From the NCBI RefSeq assembly GCF_002443255.2, contig NW_019211455.1, forward strand, positions 38,116,051-38,180,050: a stretch of DNA of 64,000 nt, written 5' to 3'. The notes under the pieces are model-generated. The model searched no databases, was not told the DNA's origin, and saw only the letters and a program-made list of their open reading frames with translations. Positions 51,601 through 62,368 of the stretch are shown here, in pieces (position 1 is the stretch's first letter; each line of letters begins with the position of its first letter). The position numbers and the translations under genes are program-made. The DNA is from Varroa destructor (taxonomy: Eukaryota; Arthropoda; Arachnida; Mesostigmata; Varroidae).

Positions 51601-53639
51601 CTCAATTCAAGAGACTTGGAAACATACGTGCAATAGCTGATACAGAAGGCACAACCAGTTGAAAGCAATGTTCCTGAGTCGGATGATTTGCAAAAGAGTT
51701 GCAAGACATGACAGCGTTTGAGCCTGAAATAATCAAATTTCGTTGGCGTTCTTCAGGAGATAGATTTGCGTCTTCTTAAAAAGGCCTTGGACTACGGCAA
51801 AATTTTGAGTAAACGAGCTTTAAAACGGGGTGAAGTGTGCTGTTTGACGACGGTTTTGTCAATTGACGACTAGATTTAGGAAGGTTCAGTATATACCTTT
51901 TGGCGAAGACAACGGGTTGGGGTGAGGGTGGGGTATAGTGAACAACTGCTTTCAAGAGCAGTTCCTTCAGGTTGCAAGTATAAAGTCTATTGATCGCGTT
52001 CACTGGGAGGTTAAATTACATTGTGTTTTTTTTTAGTTTACGGTGGTGGACGTGAAACTATGGTACATCAAGAAGATCAACAATTGTATTTGAAAATTCT
52101 TTTTTCATTTACTATGTTTACCTTAGGCTCCAATTTGTTTGATAGTCCGCTAACCATGTAAAGTCAACCAGATTTTTTCCAAACAGAAATATTATACGAT
52201 TAAATTTATACCCAAAATGACCGATTTATGAAAGACATACATTGTAACTACAGATTTTACGAAAATACAGAACTTACAGCCTGACAGATCGTGGCCTAGA
52301 TAGATTAGGGCTCGTCTTAAAAGCCGAAAATTGTAAAAAATCATAGCCCGATTAGTATCAACTGATACGTAATGTCCTTTCACATTTGAAAGGACAACCT
52401 TCGAAGTATACGTACAACGATATATACACTCAACCGTCTGTACAAGTAGCAATTATTTTTTGTCAACTCTAATATTAAGACAAGATCCTCACTAGAGTTA
52501 TACTGAATTGCTTCTACGGTGATCGTTGCCGATTTGTTCTACAAAAACGATTTGTAGCCGTATGCACATTCTAAGTCTAAGTGAAAAAATAGTAAATTGA
52601 AATGATATAAGAAAATTACAGAATAATAATAATAATAAAAAATCATTTAATTTAAGAACATCTTCCGTAGTATTCTGAGATGCCCCCTAGCTCCCCGACC
52701 CAAGGACCAAGGCGCGTATAAAAATAATGTCAGAACCAAGTTCTGGGTCAATAATATGCTGTTGGTGAGTTCAGCTCGAAAGCTTTCTTATGTGGTTTCT
52801 GTCAGGCCTTTCTGCCATAGCTTCCTCTGTCACTATCATTTTTGTGACATTTTTTCTTTTTTTTTTTTCAAATTGCTTTCATTTATATTTTTGATTTTTT
52901 GAAGGATATTGTCTTTATATATCTGAATAATACTCACTTGTATTTTTTTTTATCGATAATTATAGTCCGCCATTAAAATACGTATATTTCCTGTACCTTC
53001 TATATTCTCTGCTATTTTAGTTACACAATTCTAGTTAACTAAATTTACGGCAAGTATTCGCGATGCCCTCACGAACTTTTGCCCATGTGTGCATCAACAG
53101 TATTGATGCCATCCATTTATTGGTTCATTTCGGTATTACTTGAAACTCTACAACAAATGCTTTTGAGCGCGGTCAAGAGTAAAGTTAAAGGTGTGCCTAC
53201 ATAATCATATTTAATAGTTAACACTTTTTAGTAACAAACGAAGGAGGGTGCGCATATACTTCAGTATTCAGTTTTCGATAGTATGTCAGTTCGAATGAAT
53301 GCTTATGGGCGGCATCACCCTCTTTATGCAAACGGAATAGTCCTTATATGAAAAATGACGCGCTCGTCAGGAAAGGGATCTGTTTGAGCTAGATCTCGAT
53401 CACCATGGGAATAACAGATGAATGCTCCCAAAGCATTTTAAGCTCCTATTAATTTCTTCAGAAGCCATATAGATTCTCAAATGTTTTAGACCATTCTTGT
53501 GACTTTCGTCTATGCCTTTTCTGCGACAACGGCTATGACGTTTCAAATGCGATGAAAAGATGCATCCCAATGAGATGATGACTTCTGTTAGTCTTCGGCC
53601 ACTTTGAGGCAAATAAGGCCAAGATGACACGGTTTCGGC
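45614..53639. other. AT-rich intergenic DNA, no gene recognised
   Basis: Eight kilobases without a supportable gene. Overlapping frames near 46.53-46.89 and 47.05-47.92 kb are about 100 codons long but lack recognisable domains, and most lack an ATG. A minus donor ACG|GTAAGT at about 46660 and one at about 48260 (GAG|GTGAGC) are not linked to a believable exon. A, T and TAA runs are common. Confidence 0.4.
49148..49167 (+). repeat. (AAAC)5 microsatellite
   Basis: Five AAAC units. Confidence 0.9.
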
Positions 53640-54240
53640 ACCGCGCGAATGGACCTAGCATTTCGTCTGCCTTGCTTACAAGGGCCTTTTAGCGCGTCAG
53701 CAAGCAGCTTTATTCCATCTTCTCCATCCCGCCGCATCTCTCATATCCAACATACGTAACGCACGAACAACCTGCCCTCCTTCAACCGGAGTGGGGTTCA
53801 AAAGGGCTTTGCTCTAAACCTACTTGTACCGTCTTTTCTTCGCCCATATTTACCCCACTAGTTCCCCGTTCGCCCTTTGTTTTGCTTTTTGAGTGGCATT
53901 TCTCTTAAGTTGTCCCATTTCTTCCTTCCGCACGCTTTATTTTGCGCATCACCGGAAAGGATCGTAGTCGTTTGTTCGTTCGTCCTCTCTACCTCTGCAT
54001 TCTTCTCGTACTGCCAAAACCTCTGCTAGCAGCAACCGCCCGAGCCGTTCCATGAATGTCTTAGGAAATGGTCGCGGCAGTAACGGCGCCGTTCACTCCG
54101 GTACTTCCTGCATCGTACAACGAGCTCAGCGATATAACGCCGGTGTGCAATGCCGCTAGACTGACTCTCGGCCTAGGTGTTTTGATTTGGGTTGGAAATG
54201 CACTAAGATGAGAAAGCGAAACAACCCAGGAAGACGGAAC
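53640..54240. other. GC-richer, pyrimidine-rich patch
   Basis: A C/T-rich stretch with CCC and CTC runs and CpG-containing segments at 54.05-54.16 kb. No open frame is worth naming. It may be regulatory. Confidence 0.3.
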
Positions 54241-54715
54241 AAGGCGTCAAAGAAGCCCAGATGGTTGAAATAGTAGTAACTCAAAAGGAAAACGACGAAA
54301 CATAACCGCTTACTATTCCGCATTCATGCTTTTCGCGATGGGACCGATTTTAATGCGAATCATTACGTCCTTGAAAAGCTTTTGTCTTCACACGCCTTTT
54401 CTCACCCTGATACTTATACAACCATTGACATTTGTTGGGTACGGTGAAATCCGCGAAACGTGAAATGATCCCGATTTAAAGCGGCAGTCAAACACTGCAC
54501 AAGCTTCCCACCGAAATTTCGCGTGCCGTCACACAGGAAAGATCCTTTAGATCATATTGCCGAACTTAACGTACTCGAAATATCAGCCTGTAAAGAGCGT
54601 TTTGCAGAAGGTCTTGCACTAACAACGAAGAGTTGAGTAGCCATTTTTATTTTAATTCTATTGCAATATGTCGGCCTATGTCTAACTAGTTGATTAGTAA
54701 TTTAAATAAACTTAC

Positions 54716-54901
54716 CGAGTCCTTTAACTTCGACTTTGAACACCTAGTTTTTACTCTATGTAAAGTAAAAATATCTAGATAACATGTAGTTGCCGAAGAA
54801 ATATCACTGTTTTCGTCGTCAATAGGAAGATGATGGTGGTCGTCTTCGAAAAAAATACTAGTGTCTTCCCAAAGCTGGTGGCAGTTTTGCGTAGGCCACA
54901 T
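54716..54901 (-). CDS. Candidate first coding exon of an unidentified gene
   Basis: ATG at 54901 in a good context (G at -3) opens 62 codons that end exactly at a consensus donor (GACTCG|GTAAGTTTA), phase 0. The peptide is not low complexity. It starts MWPTQNCHQLWEDTSIFF, continues through an acidic, histidine-containing segment (EDDHHHLPIDDENSD, about residues 19-33), and ends basic (RVKTRCSKSKLKDS). No signal peptide or known domain is visible. The acidic then basic profile would suit a nuclear protein, but that is inference. A possible continuation is a minus frame ending at 53400 that is open from about 53651 and contains SSHLKRHSRCRRKG. Its acceptor (ATGCTAG|GTC) keeps phase 0 but has a poor pyrimidine tract. 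Confidence 0.35.
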
Positions 54902-56650
54902 CTCAACATATAGGCTATTACATAGTGATTTGGGACGACAAAAGCGGCGACACGGCAGGGCTGTATATTAGCCACTGATAGGAGAGCTGTGACTATAGTA
55001 GGAGATCGTCGTCCTATTAAAGGCTAGTAGGTCGAAAATCATGATGCGTCCACTGCTGCGTCATAAGGCGTTAGAGTACCGAAATATTGATGAATTTAAA
55101 AAATGCGTTTTATTCGAGCGCTGAGATGGCGAACATTTTCAGGTATAGTAAATTATCCAATTTGCGAAAACATTGCTATACATACTCTCAACTTATGCCA
55201 GTCGATTTGCCCCCAAGGTCTTGAGACAATATAACGCACTGCTTCAATCTTCGACGCATAAAACAAAGGTGCTATTAGAAAATGGAGTTGGGCGCATTTC
55301 AGGTTTCAAGGGCAAATAGGACTAATTTATGTATAGCAGTGGCACTCCAGTAAATGTGAAAGATGGCTGTTCCACGTTACCCTGTAACTGAAATTTCATT
55401 AGTTTGAGTAGCACGAGCCACTGTGGTACCAGATATCAAATACATACATAGTTTGAAGAACATCAAAAGTTTATATTCGCTTTTATACTATAAGAACGCT
55501 TGAAATACATTGAAAATAGATTAGCCGATAGTGTAATATCTTTGAGACGCTCTTCTTCTAGGAGTATCGAAGACGCCATAATTTTCGGTGGCTTACGGAA
55601 GGAATGGGTTCCGTTTTCAATTAGGAATACATTTTAGAATTGTCTCCTGTTAATGATTTCTCTTAAAGTTCCCTTAACGCAAAAATTGGTTCATTGCCTA
55701 GCTAACAAAAGTACTTCAATGGACTTACTTATGCATTGTCTTTTTCTGGTCTTATATGCACGACTACAGTTTTGAAGGTTGAAAAAAAAGGCGTATTCGT
55801 TGGTCACGGTTCACGGCTGTATGAACATGATTCATCTAATTCTAGGCTTGCCTGAGGCTTCGGTATATTTAATAATACATTACCTGCTACGGACGGACTC
55901 CTGGGCACCTCTGGGGCATAATCTAAGTCGCTCTAAATTGGCGCGTCGCAGTGACCGATGGACAGATAGAACTTGGCAAATTTTGATTGTGTTTGTTCGA
56001 TAAAGAATAAAAAGAGAACTTTGTTAAAACCAGGAATAGAATAAACGATTAACGTGAACGACCTAAATGCAACAGAGCAGGCTGCAATAAAAACTCTCTA
56101 GGTATTAAAAGGCACAGTTCAGGTCGACACGGTGACCGTTCCAGTTCGATTAACGGCTCAAGGGCAAAGGACATTCTTCGTAGAATGACACAGCTCGTTT
56201 TTCGCACTTTAAAATAGTGCTGCAATTCAGTCATCTTGTTTTTCTTGCTTCAATCTATAGTGTTTTTGTTTTAATAGTACCAGAAAGACCTTTAAAGCTC
56301 ATCTTTAGAGCGCATAATTTCCTCTATGGACTAAAGTCACCGCCTTTGTCCCGGTCCTATTGTAGTTTAACTATGTAACAGAGCAGCGCATGAGTGAAAC
56401 AATAAAGTAGACTTATCGACTGACTGGTTTTTTTACACCGAGCGCCTCTTCTATTTGTGCTACACTTTGACCCGAACTTAGCGTTTCGAATAATGAATAA
56501 AGCACATGATTTCCGGTGTGTTAATCAACTTCCAGGCAGAAAAAAGGACTACAAAAAAAAAAAACAGAATGGCCTTTCATTCGCAAAGAAAGCTTTGTGA
56601 CTAGCTTAAAGGAAACAACGATGTTATGCTCGTGATTGCTGATGTTGATG
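54902..56650. other. AT-rich intergenic DNA
   Basis: Nothing is recognised apart from a minus ATG frame at 56234-56049 (61 residues, MTELQHYFKVRKTSC...). Its start context is good (AAGATGA), but no domain and no clear splice site are seen. Confidence 0.35.
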
Positions 56651-56659
56651 CTTATTCAA

Positions 56660-57379
56660 GTACGGGCTCAATCCTGTTACAATATAAGGGAAGAGGGGCT
56701 TATGGCAGCTAAGACGAAAGAGAAGCGCCACAGTGTGGATCTTTCATGGACGTTTGTCTTAGCCACAATGTGGGGAAGCTTGAAAGCTTAAGCTTTTGGT
56801 CTGGCTGCCTCTAGGACGGAGTCGCATTGCGCAGCGTGGTTTACCGCCGCAGCGCCCACTGTGTTCTCCCGCCCGCTCCCCTGGCCTCACCAATGGCGGC
56901 GGTAGCAGTTGCAGAAGGAGAAGTTGTATAAGCTTTCTCTATCGGTTCTTTTGTGATTAGTGAATAGCGCGTCGGCTATTTCGATTGTGAGACTTTTCTT
57001 CTTTCGTTGCTAGCGATAAAGATGTTCGCGGCTCTGGTGCTATTAGTTAGAATTCAACGTTCAACAGAGCTGAATGAGTTTAAACGGCACAAAGGAGGCG
57101 GGATAGTGGAGAAGGAAGGTTGTGTAAGGAGTGTCTGAATAAAGTCGAAGGCAGATAGAAAGCAAGCATCTCTCTCTCGTTGCCAAATATCACCTCTTTT
57201 GTTGGCTCCTGCTGATGATGTCCCTTGGCTTATTTTTCATTCATTCGCACTATTTGCGCATCGTCTTGTCTCCAACAACGTAGGTAGATCTCTTTGTCTC
57301 TCTTTCTCCCTCTCTGTGGAGCTATAAATACATATATGTATCGCTTTTTTGGGTCCCTCTGAGTATTTCTCGATTGGCA

Positions 57380-57416
<37 letters not shown>

Positions 57417-57660
57417 GCACACGCCATACTCACGCGGTGTTTTAAGTAACAAACTAACGTCGCTGGTCGATGGTAGATGGCGCCTGTTGCGTGCTATCTA
57501 TCTGTATGATAGTGTTTGTGTGGGGCTATGTTTACGGGCATATGTGTGCGTGTCTTGATCTGAAAGATAAACACTCAAATCAATCTTCGTATTAAGCCCA
57601 ACAGCAGCTGAGCTTGGCCGACCTCATCATGCTTGGCTCACGTACGCCTGACTGACACTT
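56660..57660. other. GC-richer island with CT runs
   Basis: A patch with CpG-containing sequence at 56.82-56.93 kb (GCCGCCGCAGCGCCC-like, GGCGGCGGTAGC) and C/T-rich microsatellite DNA at 57.29-57.42 kb. Frames through the CT tract encode only Ser-Leu or Arg-Glu repeats. Its function is unknown. Confidence 0.35.
57382..57414 (+). repeat. (CT)n microsatellite
   Basis: 33 bases of uninterrupted CT, with further CT-rich sequence just upstream. Confidence 0.95.
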
Positions 57661-60600
57661 CGTTCACTCAGTCGTTTGTTCATTACTGCCGTTGAGAATG
57701 ACGAATAGATCGCCGTACGCAGATAGGTAAAGAAACACTTCAAAGAGATACTTCGAATCTCCACCGATCACTACTGTTTGACGTTATGTTGCCGGTGACT
57801 TTTTGCTCGGTTTTTTCCGGCTTCCTCCATCGATCAAGTAGATTGCAACGTTTTTACCACGTCAATAGCTTCTTTTCATTGCCTGTTAAAATGGATTTAA
57901 TGCGTTCTGGTCGTTTGAATTGCACCTTGCTTTATGAAAGTTTTAAGCTAGCTACATACATAATCCTTGGGTACCTCTTATTTTTTATATTAATTTGTTA
58001 AATTAATGAAATCATTGTGTCTTACTTGACTGTTCTTGTTGTTCATCTATTACAAGACATGTAAGATGCCCACACAGTATCGCTATCTGAGCACCGGTTA
58101 CGGGCCCCCATCGAAATCTAATAGGAATAATAGGATATTTAGCATAATGAACCGACAATCAATACGGGCTTACAGAAGGTTTACACAATTCTAGGTAGAT
58201 TCAGTTACTCCGGCATGAGACAGTTACCTTGTTGTAGTTACATAGCCTATTGTTATGGTAGGTTAGCTAATAGCTCTTCATAGCTTTTATATGTGTATAT
58301 ATATAAGCATACATCCTAATTGGGGCGTTTCGATTGAGACCGGAAACTTATAAAATCAGTTGTGAGCTTCTGTAAAAAAAAAAAGGCCAAGGTGCTTGCT
58401 GAATAGTATCAGATAATAGCACTTCTGTATTTTACCCAGATACGACTCTGTCCAAGTAAATAAAAATTCAGCTGTCGTTGTTAATGTTTATATTCTCTTC
58501 GCTGGATGTCTAATTTGACATAAAACTGTGTCGTTTTTTTCTTTATGTTATTTCTAGGCCGATATGAGCGTTAAACTCAAAATGATATGCAAGGAAAATT
58601 ACCTACCCTTAATGGAAACATATAAAGCAATAAGCTACACAGTGACAGACAGTCGCAACTACCCTCTGCGGCGTCTAGAGCCAGCTTTTTCCTGCGTTCC
58701 TGTTTATTTTCTTGTGATAGATGCACGGAATAGTACATCAGGAGGACCTGTTTAGCAGATTTGGGTCTTTTTTTGCTATACCTGTGTATGTTCTTGTATT
58801 AAATTATCAACGAATATATCACAAATATCGAAAAAAAAATATTCATATATTTGAGTGCATTGCTAAAAACCGAATGTTTTTTCATTATCGCTAAGCGGGT
58901 CTACAATTATTGCTTCTTAGCGATGTTGACGGAATGGCTATTTCCTTATTACATTTAGCGCATTAGCCTTTTGGGCAGACAAATACCGGCATCGATGTCT
59001 TAGGGTTATGTACGAGCTACATAGTCATAGTCTCTCTATTGCAGAAGTCTGATCAGCAGAGTTGGAGAGATTTAAGAAGCGAAAGCCGAAGCTCAGATTA
59101 GAGGTGATCAGAGAGCCGCCTAGCGTGCTGCAGTTAGACAGGTTGTAGGTAGAGGCTGGTTGTGTTTTGCCAACGGAAATGGAATTGGTCAGTGTAGGGC
59201 GTCGAGGCAGGTCGGCTTCGAGCTGGCTATTTGCGGGCGTTGTATTGCGGTGATAGGAATAGCGGTCATTGCAGTGATAGTCTCAGTAGTGGTACGTCGC
59301 CCTGCTCTCGCAACACCAACTCTATCTAAAAGCCGGTTTCCACCGCGCTCCCAATTCAGGCTCCTGCTCTATCCCGTGCCTATCTCGCCATCACCTCTCA
59401 CCCTTCACCCGTTCTTTCTTCATCTCTTCCGACAGCTGCCCCAACAACCGTCGTTTGGTCCGCCAAGCTTACTCCAAATGCACGGACGCCTTCATTAGGA
59501 GGCCGCATGAACTTATGGCCTGTCTTACTTGTGATCATTCCAGTTTGCTTCCCCAAGTTACCTTGGTCCAACCTCAGTTTGTTCGTTCCTGTCGGCAATG
59601 TGCGTGGCTCCCGCGGCGACCCACCAGCGTTCTAATCTATTCATTGCCTACCTACTATTTACCTGACAGCGTTGCGTTCGCTCTGTAGGCAACGAAACGG
59701 TTCACAATAGTAATGATTCAACGCCACATGTACATGTTCATGATCCCATTAGACTGAACGCTGTCTATTACAGCTACCTGGGCTTTCCAGAGATTATGTA
59801 TATAGTACTTTTACCCATTGGAACACATTTAGTTGCTTTGGACGAGACAACCAGTTTTGTCAAACACAAATTTTTTCTAATGTAAATGCTGCATCCAAGA
59901 ATACGTCATAATGTGTCTTCTCATGTTATTTCGTTAATATAACACCAACATAGAAATGATCGACGCTTTGGGCTCCAGTATTGTGATTTGAGCTAATCTC
60001 TTCAGCAATTTCATATACGCCCAACCCAAATTATTTAAATTAAGAGCATGTAGAAATACAAAATATCGGATGCAAAGTTCACCATAGAAGGGTCTTAGAT
60101 TTTTTTTTATTAGTAGCTTTCGTTAGTCTGTGTGTGTTATTTCGCTTCGTTGTTTTAATCCGTTGGATCGGTCCGACTCCTGATGATATTACGGTTCCCC
60201 ACAACGGCGATTAACGGTGAATGGAATTCTCTGTTGGAGTTGGGCATCTAACTACTAAACGGTTTCGTGCTCAATTGAGCTAGTTTTGCATCACTGGGTA
60301 TCTTATTTGTGCTTCTCTGCTCTGTACTTGTATTTAAGTCAAATATTTTTCCTTGCACTTTTTAAGAGATGCGAACTTTTCACTACATACAAATGTATGA
60401 TGACCTTTAATTAGCATAAAGAAAGGTATTTCACATCCAACGTTCATATGACTTTTGCACACTTAGGCTCAGAGATCTTTTCAAATAGGTTTGGGAGCGC
60501 CAAAAAGGTGTGTAGCAAGGAGCTCATTGTAGAATATTGAATGGTAAATGACAGTCTCGAGCAAGGAAGGATACACGCACACGTGCACGATACAGAGAAT

Positions 60601-61675
60601 GGTAAGCAGCCAGAGCTATAATGTTTCATCGTTTTTCCGCCTAGCCAGACGCTGAAGCGTCCTCAGACCGTTCGGCGGAGGGTGCTGAGTGCTAAGACAG
60701 AACGGGCTAAAGAGATGATCGCATGAGAAAAAGAAGGTATGTCCCCGCAGACCATCATCGTTCGAAGAAACACCGCGGCGCCAGCAGCAGCGCTGAGAAA
60801 GCGGCATTCTAACTGCTACTGACGGTGGCCACCGCCACCCCTGTCTGCGCGTGCCCCTTCTTCCTCCTGTTCGCTTTCGGTCCCTCTCAATGGCTCGAAC
60901 GAACGGCCCCTTCTGCTTCTTCCTGCTTGGCGGAAATCGGCACTGCGCTTAATGACACTGCGGCCACAAAGGGAAAGGCAGATTCCCAGGGCCGGCGCAT
61001 GGTTCCAAGAGGAAAATCAGCAGCCAGCTGCCTTCTTCCGTCCAACGGCGAAGAAGGCGTCGTAAGGAGGCAAATGTGGGTTTCGCACCAAGGATGTGAA
61101 AAAGGTTCGCGGCCTTTTGCAACAATGTCTGACTATGAAGGCACTTCTTGCTGTGCGGATTATTATTATGGGCATGCTTATGGGCTTCCACAAAGCTTAT
61201 AGTGAAAGGCAAGGCAAGGCAGAAAAAACTGGTTAAAAAAATACATACATACTAGCAAGAACAACTCAAAGGAGATGAACGTACGTTAGGGTGACATTGT
61301 TGCGGTAATCGTTGTTATCTGGTGGTTACATGAGGTGGATCGCGGGGTCTATCGGATCGATTGGTAGAGAAACATTTCTAAGACCTAAAACAAAGGCTCG
61401 AATAAACGATTGATGCTGGGTAAAACTGAAATATCTTCTCCGCTTTAGTCGGTTTTTGTGACTCCATTTGTGATTGCATTAGATTACTCTGTTTCAGCCA
61501 TTTCTCGTACTGTCATGTTTCCGTACATCATCTCCATACATCAGTCTCGGGTCTTACTTCTCTCAAATAATTTGTTCATTGTCTCACAGAATACGGCACC
61601 CCCGGAGAATCTGCTATCTTTGCAACGTTCGTACCTAACGCTCAAGAAGTTATCAATTAAACTTGTCTTGGGTCT
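57661..61675. other. Intergenic DNA with two GC-richer patches
   Basis: Patches at about 59.04-59.69 and 60.5-61.21 kb are GC-richer, with CCT/CGCC and CAG runs. Open frames there (up to 125 codons at 60825-61202, plus) begin with GTG rather than ATG and show no domain. The DNA between them is AT-rich and featureless. Confidence 0.35.
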
Positions 61676-61829
61676 TTAGTCCGAGCTCCAAAGAGTGTCA
61701 AATTCCAGAGCTCCCATTTTAGCTAGCTTACCATAGATATCGTCCTTTGCCCCTGCTGCTGCTGCCTCGGCGGCCACTGCCGCGGCGGCCACCGCCGCGA
61801 CTTTAAGCGCAGTCGAAGCTAAATTATTT
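61676..61829 (-). other. Candidate alanine-rich terminal exon, unassigned
   Basis: A minus frame open from a possible acceptor (CTTTTGATTGACAG) to TAA at 61678-61676. It reads through an alanine-rich run (VAAVAAAAVAAEAAAAG) into a non-repetitive tail KDDIYGKLAKMGALEFDTLW. The tail looks more protein-like than the usual repeat translation. A donor-like TATG|GTAAGC lies inside it, so the exon could also end there in phase 1. There is no ATG. It could equally be a GCC/GCA-rich non-coding patch. Confidence 0.2.
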
Positions 61830-62149
61830 CTGTCAATCAAAAGTTTTCACTAGCGTGGGCAAGCGTGGCGACAACGAGAAACAGCCTCTCTGGCCTGTAG
61901 CAGCAAACCTCAACGATAGCGATACGCGGCAAAGGCACCGCACGGAGCTACAATACTGACGCTAATCTAGACACCGCCCGGCGTCCAAAATGTTGCTATT
62001 CATTGGCGAGTACAAACCAATTGTTGTATATAGGGCACAATTCGTGCAGAATAGCAAACCTTAGTTCGTGTAAAATAGACATGAAAGTAATAGATGGTCA
62101 GCTCGCTTGTTTTGCTGACAAAGAAATGACTCGATCTTAGCAATAAGCA

Positions 62150-62368
62150 ATGTTCGTTGGATGGGGTATTTGCGGCCTCGAAATACGTCGCCCGGACTGT
62201 AGGCTAGAGAACTGTAAATGCGCTGACCGATCGGCTCTCACCGCCGCTTCGAAACGCTGTGTGAAATGGGCTAGGCCCGAAATCAGCAGCAGAAGGAACG
62301 GAATCCGTGAAACCGGCTGTCTCTCTAAGCAAAGAGCTTTGCTTCTGGAACCGTTTCCGCAGAAATAA
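62150..62368 (+). other. ATG-initiated 72-codon cysteine-containing frame, unassigned
   Basis: Starts MFVGWGICGLEIRRPDC with a purine at -3 and contains six cysteines (about residues 8, 17, 23, 25, 37 and 57) plus many basic residues. There is no signal peptide, so a secreted disulfide-rich peptide is unlikely as it stands. No family is recognised. It lies 320 bp from the alanine-rich minus frame, in the same GC-richer patch. Confidence 0.18.

Noticed and set aside
57230..57558. Frames encoding Arg-Glu or Ser-Leu repeats through the CT tract
   Set aside because: Pure translation of a microsatellite.
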